The notes under the pieces were generated by a model. The model saw only the letters and a program-made list of their open reading frames with translations. It made no database searches and had not been told where the DNA came from. From assembly GCF_009389715.1 (NCBI RefSeq), contig NC_052407.1, positions 5,397,154 through 5,461,153 on the forward strand: DNA of 64,000 nt, given 5' to 3'. The number at the start of each line of letters is the position of its first letter. Within the stretch, counting starts at the first letter, position 1. Source of the stretch: Phoenix dactylifera (lineage: Eukaryota > Streptophyta > Magnoliopsida > Arecales > Arecaceae). This document shows, one piece after another, positions 50,301 through 63,875 of this stretch. Made by a program: the position numbers and the translations under genes.

Positions 50301-53300
50301 ATCTGTCTTCTTTTCTTTCTTTTTTTTTTTTGTTTGTTTGTTCTTTGGTCTGGCTTCCCTTGCTCAGGCTCTATTCTATTATGCGTATCATTTCATACTT
50401 GAATGGAATGGACGTTACTGCTGCCACCCTCAAGTTAAAGATTAGAAAATTATGCACTTCTCCTGCAAGCTTCTCCACCTTCTTTGAATGGGCAATATGA
50501 GCTCCCCATAACTGGGATGTCTGCAGTTTTATATCTGCCTCCAGGGTCCTCCATCATGGGTCCTTGACGGCTGCAGCATCTGGAGGACCCTAGCTTGGGA
50601 TCCACCCATCCCTCACAAAATCCATGGCATCGCTTGGCTCGGAACACGAGGATATGAGTTGCAGCCCTAGGAAGAAAAAAAAAATCTCGGCTCCGGGTCG
50701 AATCCTATAAAAAGAAAAAAAAATCTATTTTTATTTATGGAATTCCGGTCGGTTAACTCCAAAACTACTTCAAATATTTATTAGTATCGACCTAACCCAT
50801 CCTGTAATCTTATGATTTGCCAGTTCTATTGGTGCAACCTACAATTTTTTCAGCCTAATCACCTAAACAGACCCTTGTTTATCTCATGCGCTTATGCTGG
50901 TAATCTTTGGAATCTACTTTGCTCTATTCTTCTGCGCCTTCTCCAGGTGGTAACCTCGCGGGACTTTGTACAAATTGGAAACACAGCAACTTGTCCAAGG
51001 AAATACACCCAGCTATCATCATGCTTATTGCTGCCCTGGTATGGTGCTGATGGAAGAAAAAAACTCCCAATGTTCCTCAACAGAAGCTCTTCATCTCCAG
51101 AATGACTGGTCTAGCTTTGGAAGGTCTGGATGAAATTAAAAAATTATTTCAGCTGCAGCCAAGGGGTGACCCAAAATCTGAAGCTACCTTGGCTGTTGAT
51201 CCTCTGCTTCCTCTGTGCACCTAAGGCTGATCTCTCTCGCTTTGATTTTCCTGCCCGTTGAAAGTGATTTATCCGCCTACTGTGATTTCTTGCTACTAAA
51301 AAATGGTGAGATCTATCCTATTTTTACAGTGGATGCTTTGAACTACTGTATCTCCTGACTCTCTAGTCTCCACTACTCCTTTACTTCTTGTACATTCACT
51401 TATCCTATGCAAACTCTGATGTAAATTTTATTTCAGTCAAAAATTCTGGAAAGAAGATTTTCCTCCTTAGCCTCCATTTCATTAAAAATCAAATAACTTA
51501 ATACAGATGGATGAAGGATCGCATGACATTTAAAGTTTACTTCAGGATCAAACTAAATTTTTTGAACTTGATGGTTACCTGAAACTCGGGCAAAGTTGAG
51601 GAGGCCAATTTATATTTCCCAGTAAATCTTTTCAAGCTTAGTTTTTGTGATCAAGGGTTGGCGCGTAATCAATTATAGTTTTTTCGGAAGAAGTAAGAAA
51701 GGAAGATTCTTGGAAACCACCTCTTAAGGTAATCAAAGGATGCAAATAGCAGAGCATCTAAACAAACTGCTCGATCTTAGTTTGAACCTGAGTAGAGAGC
51801 TCAATATAATCTACTCAAGCACGGCTTGACTAAGATTCAAGCCAAATTTAGTTGAGTTGAGCCAAGCTTTCTGGCGATATTCGAACAACATTGCTGTTCA
51901 AGCTTCGCTCATTCATGCCGAGCTCTGAAATACCTTTGAGCTTAAACGAGCTGCTCGTAAGCAGATCATTTGCAACCCTACTAAAACCTGAAACACCAAA
52001 TTTAATGAGGAACCACCTCCTATTAGAAGCAGCAAGGCAGGCTATGGCCTGGTATGTTTGGTCTATTTTAGTCAAACAATATTACCAATGATTGATTAGG
52101 AAAACGAGACAGCATTCACCGATAAAATAGACTCAAATCAGATCACCCACCACTTGCTCCAGGATAGGCGACTTATAATCCAGTCAGATTGGAAACTTTT
52201 TGTTGTCATTTGAGTAACATTGAAAGCTTTCATGAAACAAGAATTCAAAAGAATTTTTCTAAGTCTACAGCCATGAGAAAAACAAGAGAAGTAGGAAAAA
52301 CCTGAAATGCACCATAGTTCAACATAGTTGGATGAATGCCGAAAGTTTCATTCTTAGGAATAGATCTCCCATTAGGATTTCTTCTCTCTTTATCCAGATA
52401 CCCTCCTAGGAATATTGAATAGCATTGCTGTTATGCGAATGCACATGATGCTTTCATTTGGTAGTTCAATGGTATTAGAAGAAGAAACATATATAAAACT
52501 GCTTAGTTACTCTCTTTTAATTAAATGTACACCTAATTACCAAAAAAATGTGCACCTATATCACCATGTCCTCTACCCTTCAAACGAGATAGAAATATAT
52601 GGTACATTTAACAAATCGCGAGTGTTCCATTGGTTCTGTAACACACAGGATTCTTCTGCTTCTAGATTTTTAGACCAAGTTAAAAATTTAAGCTGTTCTC
52701 CATGACAAAACCACACAAACAAGCTGGGCTTCTTATCAATTCATTACCTTCCACCATATGAGTACTACTGCTTCTCCTTTTTATTTTCCAATTCAAATTC
52801 CAATACAGGGCTAATCTTGAATTCATGTCGAATACTACTGCAGAAGAAAACCTAACAGAGTAACTTATCTTCAAGAAGAAGCTATCCAGTAGCAACCTAG
52901 TACAGTTCAAAGGAAAATTTTTGAAGAGAAATATATTAATACTTCACCTTGTCATCCAGATTATTCACAAATAACCTACTAAATAACCTACTTCTCCTTG
53001 TCATCCAACATTTTGACCCCAACTGAACGGCACAAGAATGACTCGGTGAGTTAGCTTCAAGGGGAGATATGCTTCATGTCACTTCTATAGAGCAGGAGGT
53101 GGCATCTAAGGTAGCCATCATACACAATCTCTGCTACATAACAAAGAACAAGCAAGCGTTTAGCTAAGTTATTATATATATATATAATATATATAAACAT
53201 AAACATAATGGGTCTAAAGAAAGAAAATGCCCCTTCTAGGTTTTATGACATAATTTTAGCTACCCAGCAATCTAAATATATGTCCCCAACATCATCCTGC

Positions 53301-54706
53301 TACTTCCATTGCCGATTTTTGATGATTTCCTCAAATTTTAAGAGCCATCAAATTAAATTTCAATTAGTCGATGACTCTTGTGGCAAGACTATTTCAGAAC
53401 CTTCTTAGCCTGCACCATTTTGTTCTTGTACTATTAACCTTCTTATTTGTCTCGTACATTAACTCTTACTTCGTAGATCTCCCCTGTTACATTCAGTAAA
53501 CTGACTAGGTCTTCGGCGACAGAATGTTGTCACTTTATAGACATCCAACATCTTGTCTAGCTTGTTTCTCCTCTGCTGATTTGGACTTCCGATTAAACTA
53601 AATAGGACGTGTTACTAATTTAATCATATTGGCCACTAAATTGGTGCTTCTTTGCAATGATTGGATATTCATATATGTCTGCTTTTCTACCTTTTTGAGA
53701 TGTTTCTGTCTTGGTTATGCTGAAGATCTGTGGTTTCTTCCCTAGGCCTTTCTCTGAAAGTTCTTGTTCTTTTGTTAAGACCACAATCAGATGTTCAAAC
53801 CTTATCCCTAATAACCCTTTAGAAATGACATAGCTGATATGCTAGTTGAGATAAAAGTCCAAATAGTTGAAAAATGGCAAAGAACAAGTATTATCACTTG
53901 TTTACAAGAACGGGGAAACATATATTCTGCCGTGAACATATAAAGATATATAAGAACAACTCAATTCTACACAACAAGGGAGAAGACAGCTAACGCTTCC
54001 TAGTATGAAGAAATAAATAGGAACGAAGTCAATTTTCATTGACTATAAGCATGAACTGGTGTTACTCTGATCAGCTATGTAGTAGAGAATACTTCACAAG
54101 TTAAATATGATTAGATGATCCTAAATTATTAAAATTGAATATTCTCTAGAAATAATGTTACACAAGAAACTTTGATATTCATGTAATAGTGCAAAACAAT
54201 CAGCAAAAAAGTAATTATTTTTAGGCAAAAATTTGCTATGGATTCTCATGTATTTGAAATACATGGAAAAAGATTTACATTATCTGGCAGACTTGTAACT
54301 CACAACAACAATCAAGAAGGCTAAATTTTAAAATAACAAAAATGACAACCACCAAACATCAGAATCTCACCTTCTTATTGAGGATAATTTTTGCGCATGG
54401 CACAATGCATTAAATCCACAGCTGAGTTTCGCCCAAGAAAATCACCATCTGGATACTTCTTGGCAAAGAAAATCACTAGAAGAGAGATTTCAAGTATCGA
54501 AAGTGGTATGCACAAGGCAGCAGGTTTTAGTCTATATCTCATTGCTCGCTGCACAACATCTTCACCCTTGCCAATATCTTAAAGCTTCATTCTCTCTGAA
54601 TAGTGATGATCTACTCCAAGGGCTCCCCAAATTCTTAGACTCTCTGGTCCTAGTCAAATGGATATGATAATTAGAGCAACAATCTCCAATAGTAATCATC
54701 CAATGG
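47370..54706. other. Long stretch without a recognised gene
   Basis: AT-rich DNA with poly-A runs (47660-47690) and a C-rich stretch (47705-48060) that looks like a transcribed 5' leader with a possible GTAAGA donor at about 48115, but no coding frame follows. Short frames at 49889-50151, 50812-51225 and 52415-52705 were inspected and match nothing known to me. A small AT microsatellite lies near 53174-53193. Confidence 0.45.
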
Positions 54707-55929
54707 TTACTGTATTGTCCTCGTAAGCTGCACTTGGAAATAAATACTTGCTGAAAATTGACACTGCAGATCTTCAGATCGGCCGACCGCTGTTTACCAT
54801 CGATCACAACGCTCTGAATTATAAGCAGCAGCCTTGCAGCCAAACCCATTTCCACTGCAAGTGGAAGCACATCTTCAGGTGCAAAGTGCAGATCGCCCAC
54901 AAAATAGACAATGCATGCCGAGTACAAGCCTCCGAAACCCTCACCGTATCCTCACTGCATTGGGTATAGTCTGCTGGCAATCCTTCAGACTTCTTCCTTC
55001 TGGATCACTGAAAATCATCTAAAATCTGCAATGCAGCTTCCAGAGACTCTGGATTCAAGATGCGGCAAGAGCTCAACAAGCTGCGAGACGGCCCCGACAC
55101 TCACAATCAAGATCCAACCTGCCTGAGAGAGCATATCATCCTCAAGAGCCCAAGCCCAGCTGAAATCCCATTCGGTGCCTCTTATCCTTTGCCAGCTCAG
55201 CAATCCACCAGAAGGCTGAAGCTTGAACATTCTCCGATCTGAAATCCTTCTCCTCCATCAGCAGCTCGATGAATTTCGTGCAATGATCCTCGTCTCGATC
55301 GTTCCCTCATCAGCATGTCACGACGAGCGAGACCTTGCAGGCTGCATCAAATTAGCTTCGAATCCGAACAGAGGTCAAGATTAACAAGGAACCAATTGCT
55401 TCAGTGCCAACAGCATGAGAAGTGAATGGGCCCAGAAGAGAAGAGACCAAGCCAACGCCGCCGACTCCCGCCACCGTCTTTCTTGTGGAGGGTGCGGTAC
55501 CAGTGGTGGAGCTCCTTCAGGGCCTGGACCCTGGCTTGGCCCTTGGCCTTCCGAAGAGTCGATGACTCCGCCGCCCGACCCTGAACGTCTCGGCCCGCTT
55601 CTTAGCGCAGTACCGCCTGCGAGAACCATGTGATCAGCTGTAGAAGGTGCGGTTTCGGCGTGACGGCGTCGTCCAGAGCTCTTGCATTGTGGTGGCAGGT
55701 GAGGTGGCCCATGGAGAGCCATTTGAGTATTGCCCGCGCTCGTAGGTCTGGCGGTGCACAGAGTCACCGGATCCGTCATCGATCGAGGGAGATGGGCAGA
55801 TAAAGACGGCCGGATGTCGTCGAGGGGATCGAGCTCGTCATCATCTTCTTCAGCTCCAGCTTCTCCCCGGCGCGCCGGCGAGAGCTCCGCCGCCTGCGTG
55901 GCCAAATCCCGTCTTAACGCGGTCTCCAC
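54707..55929 (-). pseudogene. PUB30/PUB31-like: U-box E3 ubiquitin ligase pseudogene (PUB30/31 type)
   Basis: Nearly full-length, intronless and split over all three minus-strand frames. From 55929: METALRRDL and an acidic stretch. The U-box follows in pieces (MTDPVTLCT, then in other frames GHLTCP, MQELWDD, LITWFS), then LRKAKGQARVQALKEL, SLLGPFTSHAVGTEAIG, KVSLVV, FIELLMEEKDFRSEN, SVGAVSQLVELLPHLES, RVSEACTRHALSILWAIC, LPLAVEMGLAARLLLIIQS, and the FISKCKLTRTIQ-like end with a stop at 54707-54709. Order and spacing match the Arabidopsis PUB30/PUB31 family, in which the U-box recruits ubiquitin-charged E2 enzymes and ARM-like repeats bind substrates. At least ten one- or two-base deletions and a few stops (for example after LDDFQ) destroy the frame. 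Many deletions shorten homopolymers, so sequencing error may add to real decay. Confidence 0.88.
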
Positions 55930-57229
55930 GTGTCAGCACCTGCCCCACCCTCCACGCCCAGGGCGCGGCTGCTGTATTTGCGGCATCCTCCCAATCCACT
56001 CGCCAGATCCGATCTTTTGCGAGGAAACGGAATCCAAGAGGACAAAAGGCAGTAGAAGACTGAAACGGCGAAAGGATGAAACAAAAAAAAAATTAATCGG
56101 GGAGAGATTTGGAGGTGGAATGGAGCTGGGAGCTCTTTTCCTTTTCTTTAGACTGAGGTGGGATGCACTGATATCCCCAGTGAAAAGGATAGAAGCCATC
56201 ATCATGGCAAGCATAATGGACTTATGATCCCTTCCAAACGCTCTCTCACTCAATAAAGCTCAGAAAAGGCAAATCATCAAAAGGGAGCCCCAGATCAGAA
56301 CAGAAAGAGAAAAAAGATGAGCAAAATATGCAACACTAATAACAGAGACGGAAAAAGATCAAAACTTTAGAATTTTTAGGACAAGCAGATAACACAAGAA
56401 GAAATCCAGGTCAGGATATATCGAAGGCTAAAGGGGAAAAAATTCCAGACTTTTCGTAAAATTTTTGGAAGAAATAGATAATGAGATCCAGAAGAACTGC
56501 AGAAAAGAGATCTAAATCCACCGAAGAAGGGAGTGGAGAAGGCAGAGAAGAGAAGGATCGTTTTTGAGAGTGAGATCAGATCGATGATGGGGTCCTCCAC
56601 TGCCTCTCTCTTTCTCTCTCCCTCTCTTTCTATCTTTCTCTGAGTGGGAGCGGAAAAGGACGAGAGGGTCTTGGTCTTTTTGACTCGAAGGAGGACGGGG
56701 GAAGTGACCGGAAGTAGCCGGTGGAAGGCTGCCTCGACCAGAGGGATCCACGTGCAGCACTGACACGTGTGGGCCAGCAAATTTTTCCGGTCTCCCCCCG
56801 GTCACCTTTCTTTTTCCTTTTTTTTTGTTTTTTCTTACTGCGAGCCAGGCATCGACCCTCCTTGAGTGACGTGTGGTCTACGACTACAACCCATATACCG
56901 TCCAGAAATTTTGTGCAATGCCAATTGAGTCCACTTCGCAAATCGTTACCAACAAGTCGCGGCAAAATGTATTATTGCACCCGCCACGTTACGCAGGAGT
57001 CATCAATTCAAGCGTTTGTTTGGAAACATTTGGATTTTGTTCCTCATGATATCATACATATCGTGCTGTCATGACTCATGACACATGTCCATCAACGCAC
57101 AGTGTAGGTCTTGTAGCCATGCACTTGGTGTGAGCGAGCAATACTGTTTGAATAGTATATGATTAGGCTAGGTTGGTATCCAAGCATTCAACCTTGCTCC
57201 AAGTTGTGCCTGAGATGCAACATTACTTT
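55930..57229. other. Upstream of the U-box pseudogene; no other gene
   Basis: On the minus strand this is the former leader and promoter of the U-box gene. It is purine/pyrimidine-skewed, with CT-rich blocks at 56600-56645 and T-runs near 56815. No coding frame of note. Confidence 0.45.
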
Positions 57230-57600
57230 TACAACAGCAGCTCACACGACAGATGTAGATGCGGAAAATAAAAGACTACATAAAGGCTCCGCTATGAAGC
57301 CACGATCCATCCGGACGAAACGTGCAAAGTGGTGAGCCGCATAGAAAGCAATTCAGTCGGCAGCACCGTTTGCCATCTATAGACGTGTATGGTCTGATGG
57401 GAGCCACACTCTTTCAGTAAATTACGAATATCGTGGAGCAGCGGCCGGTTCTCGCTTGTGCGTCTCCGACTCCGAATCTACTCGATTATTGTAGTCGAAT
57501 CTTCTTTAAGGAGAAAACGGTCTGTGCCTAATATCTATCTGGTATAGGAGAGGCCCATCCAAACAGCAGATTCAACGTATCTAAAGAGGCTGTGTCAAAC
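57230..57600 (-). pseudogene. LINE RNase H remnant
   Basis: Minus-strand pieces ESAVWMGLSYTR, ILGTDRFLLKEDSTTIIE and NRPLLHDIRNLLKECGSHQ, then HVYR and, in a shifted frame, ANGAADWI-like residues. They match in order the RNase H of the LINE at 4901-5380 (ELRAAWKGLSYAR, VYLAGDSAVVINWI, HVFREANRAANWV). Stops and a frameshift are present. No tail or target duplication was identified. Confidence 0.75.
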
Positions 57601-59330
57601 CAATTTATGCGGAACTTGTTGAGTGTACAGCTAATTCCCTGTAGGTGACATCGCAAAAGATGGTATCATTCTGAGAACGAGATTACGAAGCGATGTGTTG
57701 TTCATGCTAGGGGGCGTGGTGAGTAGTTTGGGTCTGTATGAATATGAAAATAATTCAGAACAATCTTGCATGAAAACAATCAGAAATTAATGTGAAACTT
57801 CCTTTCTGCTCCTCATGGCAGCTGTATGGTGCAAATCCCCGCTAAATTGTGTTTTGATCTATGAGATCTGGAGCACTGAACTATGATCTAACATGCAAAT
57901 AAATATCTGGTCAACCAAATCGATATATCACATACTATATACTGCAAGAATTACGACATGGATATTTGTTTTTGCAATTTGACAAGGACTAAAAATAAAA
58001 AAATAAAAAAAAGAAAGAAAGAAGGGAAAGGAGGGCATGCTGGTATCAGGAAATACTTTTCACACCCATTTCCTCCTGAATGCCACAATCTTTCATGGGA
58101 CGTAGTCATATTATATTTTACATCCCTTTTTAAGTTTTTTTTTTTTCTCAAACGATTCACACCATTTTAATATAAATACATTCAAAAACATCGAAAAGTA
58201 AAATATTCGCAAACATTCTCAATATCAATGCCAAGTCAATTCATAATCCATCACTAAAATGCTTCATTATATAGAGGCCATTCAATTTACAGCCCTATTT
58301 ACCTTATGGTAGATGCGCTTCGAAACACCTCTTTCTTCTCTCTCCGTGCCTGCAAAGATGGATTTGGTTCTTGTTAACCGGTCTATTTAGTTAATAAATT
58401 AAACAATATCATTCTAAGTTCGATATTATAAATTTGAACATCACGTGCCAAGTCATAGCTATTGGCTCGACTTCTGGATGGGCTCGTGAGGCAGCGGACC
58501 AACTCGCAGAAAACTCGTGCGACCGGTCAGAGACAGACAGTATCTTGATGCTGCCAACTTGCTTTGGTTGGCTGCTTTGACCGTGATCTCGTGCCTCCCG
58601 TATTAAAGAAGAAAAGCAACCATCTTGATTAAATAACCCCAATATTTTACGTTGTTCATGGCTGTTTTGTGGCTCCCACCACCTGAGTTCCATTCCTGGA
58701 TCCCTCCCTCCATGGATCCGTTTTAAAAACACCCCAAAGTTGGGAGCCTCAGATGCCGTTCCTTGGTTTGAAGTAAATATTTTATTAGTTATATAGTTTG
58801 ATGATTCATCTCGATTCTGGAGAAAAGACTTGCTCGATTTCTATTCCAACAAAATGAGCTTTTCTTATAACAATGATTTATTTCTCATTTATTGGATCCC
58901 TACCTTATAACAAAATTAATTTACAGATTCAGCTCAGTGACGCATGCATGTTGATAGCTTAATACAGTCACAATGATATATAGGAGTGTAAAGATCAGGT
59001 ATGTTTCAAAAGAAACTTTTTTGAAAGGAAAAAGTAGATCACCTTTGTGAAAATAAGAAAAAAAGTCATGGTAGGAAAGGAGAGAATAGGAATTGAGGAA
59101 GTGAAATTTTTAAAGATTGCAGTATCTAACGGGACAATATAAGTGAAGAGTGGTTGATGAAGGTGGAGTCTAAAGGAGTTTGCTTTATAGCATAATCAGA
59201 TGTGTTTGCAAAAGTCAAAAAAATAAAGCACACTCGCACAATAATTAACAACCTAACAAATCAACTTAGGGCATAGGTTACTCATTCTTGGGTGAATGGA
59301 TGCTATCTACATTGCTTTCATATTCCATTT

Positions 59331-59350
59331 CTTTCTCTCTCTCTCTCTCT
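59331..59350 (+). repeat. (CT)n microsatellite
   Basis: About ten CT dinucleotides followed by T6. Confidence 0.9.
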
Positions 59351-61479
59351 TTTTTCCTCTCTTTGAGCAAAACGGTGGTTATCTACCACGCTTTTTATCA
59401 ATTAATGACAAGGAAAAGGCTGGAACAGCCCAAAACAGAGGAAGAGGGAAGTGGAATCATACATGTATGACCACTAGGCCTCTGCCAACTTTCAGCTTTT
59501 TCCTTTAATTTCACAGATAACATGTCACATTATATGTAACACATTGCAGTGATACATTAGGGGATCTGAAGTGTTATTCTGCTTCTTGATGACATATGTA
59601 GAGCCCCTTTTGTGATTCAGATATTGCTGCTGCTTACATACGAACCATTGAAGATGGTCCTCGCGGCGAAGAGCTTGAACCAAATAATAATCTGCAAGCT
59701 TCTGTTATGTGATCCCTAAAATCACTCTAACAAGATCATACTAATAAAGAAAAATAATATAAGTTGATACAGAATCACGCTAATAAAAAAAATATTATGG
59801 GCGATGCAGGTTGTTACGTGATCTCTAAAATTATGCTAACAATATCGATGGTACCAAGTCATGTGTTTGACGGGCTGGAGCAAGAGGGTGCCAATGATGC
59901 TGATATCGTTGAGCTGAAATGCTTTTGCTTTCTACAAAAGAATAGAGAAAAAGAAAGAAAGAGGATGATCTAGAGTAGATTATGATGTGGTGGTGGTAGT
60001 TTAACTATTTACCGATGATCGTTAATGATGTCGTAGAGGAGGTAGATAGAAAGATTAGATTGCAACAAAAATTAAGTCGATTGATCTAATTAAACATTTT
60101 TAAACTATATGAGATATATGATCAAGAAGGCAAAGTTGAGAGGGTAGGAGATAATTTTCTCTAGAATTAAAATGATATATAAATTCAAAGGTTGCACAAA
60201 GAAAAAAAAATGAAGCAGTGAAGTTTACACTTAAGATATCGATTGTTAAAAAAATAAAAAAGATAGTGGAGGTCCATTCTAGTGTCATATAATTTTTTCA
60301 AAAAAAAATAAAAAAAATTTTATGTTCTTTTCCCACCTCAATTTCATTTAGATTTCAACTCGCTCATTTTGCATTAGCATTCATGTATATTGAAGCAAGG
60401 AAAATATCTTCTCTCCATGTCTTTGAAGGAACTTCATCATGAGCATTCTCTGCATAAAACGCTTTGAAAATAGAAATAATTATTTAAAACCTATTTGGCA
60501 CCATCCTCATTTTTTTGTTTTTATTTTTGTATAAATTAGTGAAATTTCATGTGGAGCTTGATGTGGAAGGCTGCATTTTCAAGGAATATGAAAATAATTC
60601 TCTTTATATTAAATAATTCCTTCCTCCATTTTTTTAGCTGTCCCAGCTCTTAACACCGAGGGGAATGCACTTAATTGCCGCATATTCTGTCTTTGGTTCC
60701 AAAATAAATCCTTGCAATGCTGCAACGGAACTCATACGTTGAACCATGTTACCATCCTCGTTATTTGCACCCTGATGCAGAGAATCTCAGTACTTTAGGA
60801 AGAAACTCATTTATTAGTCATAGGAACCACCAAACCATAAAAAAATGTAGACTTCCCAAATAATTTGGGCTCCTCTTGGTAGTTTTGATCAGAGTGGATT
60901 TATGCTGAAACCACAACCTACTTCAGACAATCAGAAAGCTCAATTTAGTTGGCACCCATGAGTTATCATTAATCATTGAAATCAATTTGGATCTAACACT
61001 CCAAATAAGGGACTCATATGTTGGATAGGTCATTACTGTTCCAACTGGTTCATCAATTTGGTTGGATCCAAAACCACAATTATTGAATATAGCATGGGAG
61101 GCCTAGTTTTATTACAAATCTTGCCAGGAAAGCACAAATCTGAAACCACAGGGGGCAGTCCTAGCTCTTGGATCCAAATGAATTTAGATAAGATCAGAAC
61201 ATTGTGGAGGTTGCCAATCCTAATCAATCTGCAAGGCTACTTCAAAATGCTTAACTTCCAATCTGTCAAGTTTTGTATGGTATGATCTTTTGAATTGTTT
61301 GTGAGGATTTATTTTAACAATTTTGTCTTAGTTAGACATATATGGGTTTAAAGTTTAGATTTGGGTTAGAGATAATTGCCTCAACATGATCAAATCGAGC
61401 TCGTGATGCGTGCTAGCCGCAGTTGCTAGCCTATAATTCTCAGCTCCTTCCCATCAATTCCAATTTTACAAATCTAAAT

Positions 61480-62060
61480 AATTTTTAATTTTAATAATTT
61501 AATTTTTATTTTATTTATTTTATTTTTATTAGTAACATGTCTATCCTTTTGTACTTGTCAAATTTATTGTTTTTCTCATTATATTTCTTGTCTTTAATTT
61601 TTATTATGTCTTTTTAGTTTTATTAATTTATATTTTTTTTACCATTTGTGTATTTTAAAATTAATTTATTCCATTTTTGTTATATATTCCATTATTTCAT
61701 TTTATAATTTTATAGAAGATTTAATTTATTAGATTTATTTCATTGCTCATATTTAGGTATTTATTTTTATTTCCATTTTATTATTTATCCTATAAATATA
61801 TCAATTTAATACTTTAATATTTGAAGCAAAAAATAATTTGATATTTTATTTATTTCTGTCATGTTTAGATGAATTTTAATTTCATTCCACTTGTGCAATT
61901 TCTAAAATTTTAATTTTCATCTTTAGTTAGTTTTATTTTATTTTTATCATATTATCCTTTTTCTTGGTTTTTTAATTTATTTTATGTGTTCCGACTCTTT
62001 TGTGTTTTCGATTTTACCATATGATATCATAGTTCTAATTTTTTTGATTTTAGTTAATCT
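61480..62060 (+). repeat. T-rich low-complexity block
   Basis: Dominated by TTTTATT/TTAATTTT words over ~580 bp on the plus strand. Low complexity with no regular period. Confidence 0.7.
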
Positions 62061-62999
62061 ATATTTTATATTTTTGTTTTTATTGTTCATCTCAATTTTA
62101 CAACTAGTTCCTTTTGCTCTCTCTTATGAGAAGGTCCACGTATGGGGTTTGTCATGGGAGAAATTTTTGGCTGGATCCAATCTACTGTTGAATTGGTGGA
62201 TTAAAATTCAATTGGAGAGCAAGGGGGACAAAATTTTCTTTTTCTCTCTTTCTTTTTTTCTCCGCATTTGTCCATCGCATTCTGATTGAACTAGTCCACC
62301 CGCTCAATGGTGGACCTAGTCCAACCAATAATTATTTGTGTCTTGGTGGAATCCCCCACAATGCAGCTGCGTTAATTGGCTAAGAGATAAGGTTAAAACG
62401 GTTAAATCTGCGGTCGACCCATGATTGACTCGGATCAACCCGTTAACCCGTGATCCAAATAACAAAACACCTTGGAGCCTCGACTAGGTTTCAAGACATT
62501 GGTGTATACAGGCATTTTGATAATTTTAGACATCTTAAGAATTGGAAGTAGCTTTTGGAACTACTGTAAATGCTGAGCAATAATTCAGGCCTAAATTATT
62601 AAGATGCAGTCTATTGTAGCTGTCAATCACCCATCTCTTTCTCAGCCGTATTTATGTTTCCTCCTTTGATAGTAACAGGTTCATAAACTATGAGCCGAAA
62701 TAATTTGATTCTCATTTCAGTGTTCTCTTTAAAGGAAGAGTCAAGCCATCACGGGTCTAGACGGTTGAAAACAATGCCCCACGCCAAAATGAAAACGAGA
62801 AAACCCGGAGTTCAAATATCCCGGCGGCCGTTCAAAATTGGCAAGCTCCCTATTGTAACCATAAACAACCGAGATTCCGGAGGGCTGTTATGTTTCTCTC
62901 CCACCCTAGCCGCAGTCTAGTGGTCACAATGACCGTTGCAATGACTCACAAATCTAGTCTTATCGTGTTAGAAACCATCACCATCAAACTAAATAGTTA

Positions 63000-63315
63000 C
63001 CTGAGAGGTGGAACAATGATATATGAACCATCACTCGCGTAGCAGCTTCCACTGGGCCTCCTTCCATCAGAAAATGTTCGATGCAGGTCGCAAGTTTCTG
63101 CATACCCTTCTCAACCCGTGGAAAACCTCACTGGGCCATCCACGTATGAGTACGTCATCCCAGTGTCACCTCAGTACTGATGGAAGGAAAGCATATCTAC
63201 ACAGAACCATCTGAGCGTAAGACATCCGGCTCCCTGATTGAATCGACGTCCGCGCGTTTCGAACCCGAACAACTGAGGTGGAGTCCAAGCCCCCTTATTA
63301 CCAGGCTACCACCTT
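63000..63315 (-). mobile_element. Possible tRNA-derived SINE
   Basis: On the minus strand GTGGTAGCCTGGTAATAAGG (box A-like, about 63298-63313) is followed ~35 bp later by GGGTTCGAAAC (box B, 63266-63256). This is the internal Pol III promoter layout of tRNA-derived SINEs such as Au. The body would run left to about 63000. No clear tail or target duplication was found, so the end is a guess. Confidence 0.35.
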
Positions 63316-63461
63316 GGTGGCAGCTCACGTCTTTGATTCATAGCTCTGCCTGCTCACTAGAAGGACTCGGTCGTCCTTGCCAATTTCTGACATAATTCCT
63401 CGGCAATGCCACAATAAGAACCCAGTGCCAGTATTTGTCCTTGATTTTTTCTACTTTATCG

Positions 63462-63680
63462 ATAGGGGTACAAATAGGTTAGATTGACTCATAATCTACT
63501 TCCGAACTAAGTTACTTTAAAGGACAGTGGGGCAAGTTGAATTTTAAAATTATACCCATTTTATTTTCGAGGTCAGATGTGGATTTTTTAAATACTGGCC
63601 CAATCTTATTAAAATTTAAATTATTTTAATTTTCAATTCTACAAACTGTCCAGATCCGACTCGCGAGTTTTGCACAGCGA
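63462..63680. repeat. Dispersed GGGTCGG-type repeat, copy 5 (inverted)
   Basis: Starts TAGGGGTACAAATAGG, the reverse complement of the right ends of copies 1, 3 and 4, and continues into degenerate GGTTAGATTGACTC and CCAGATCCGACTCG words. Confidence 0.5.
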
Positions 63681-63875
63681 AACAGATTAGCTGGAGCTGG
63701 GTTCGGCCCATAGCTCTGTGACTGCTAACTCTTTAGAGTCCAACGGGCCTTCTGAAGCTATCTTTTTAGCTTCCAACCACTCCCTCTTGAACCCCCTTCG
63801 AATTATTTGGCAACCTCGCACCACCCGAACCCCACGATGGAAAAAATAAAAAGAAAACAGAGGAGAGCACTACCC

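Larger units (their letters stand above)
57620..62999. other. Long AT-rich stretch without a recognised gene
   Basis: Includes a CT microsatellite (59331-59350), A- and T-runs, and an extremely T-rich block at about 61480-62060 built from TTTTATTTTATT-like words. Short frames (58409-58732, 59620-59710, 62690-62920) were read and not identified. Confidence 0.45.

Noticed and set aside
51080..51225. Open frame ending ATLAVDPLLPLCT, protein-like in feel
   Set aside because: Only ~48 codons, no known domain, no start or splice support. It could be a scrap of an exon, but I cannot name it.
58409..58732. 107-codon minus-strand frame
   Set aside because: No recognisable domain or codon signal; lies in AT-rich DNA with other chance frames.
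59615..59712. Possible exon coding DIAAAYIRTIEDGPRG with an AG just before it
   Set aside because: A single short block without neighbours in frame; no family recognised.
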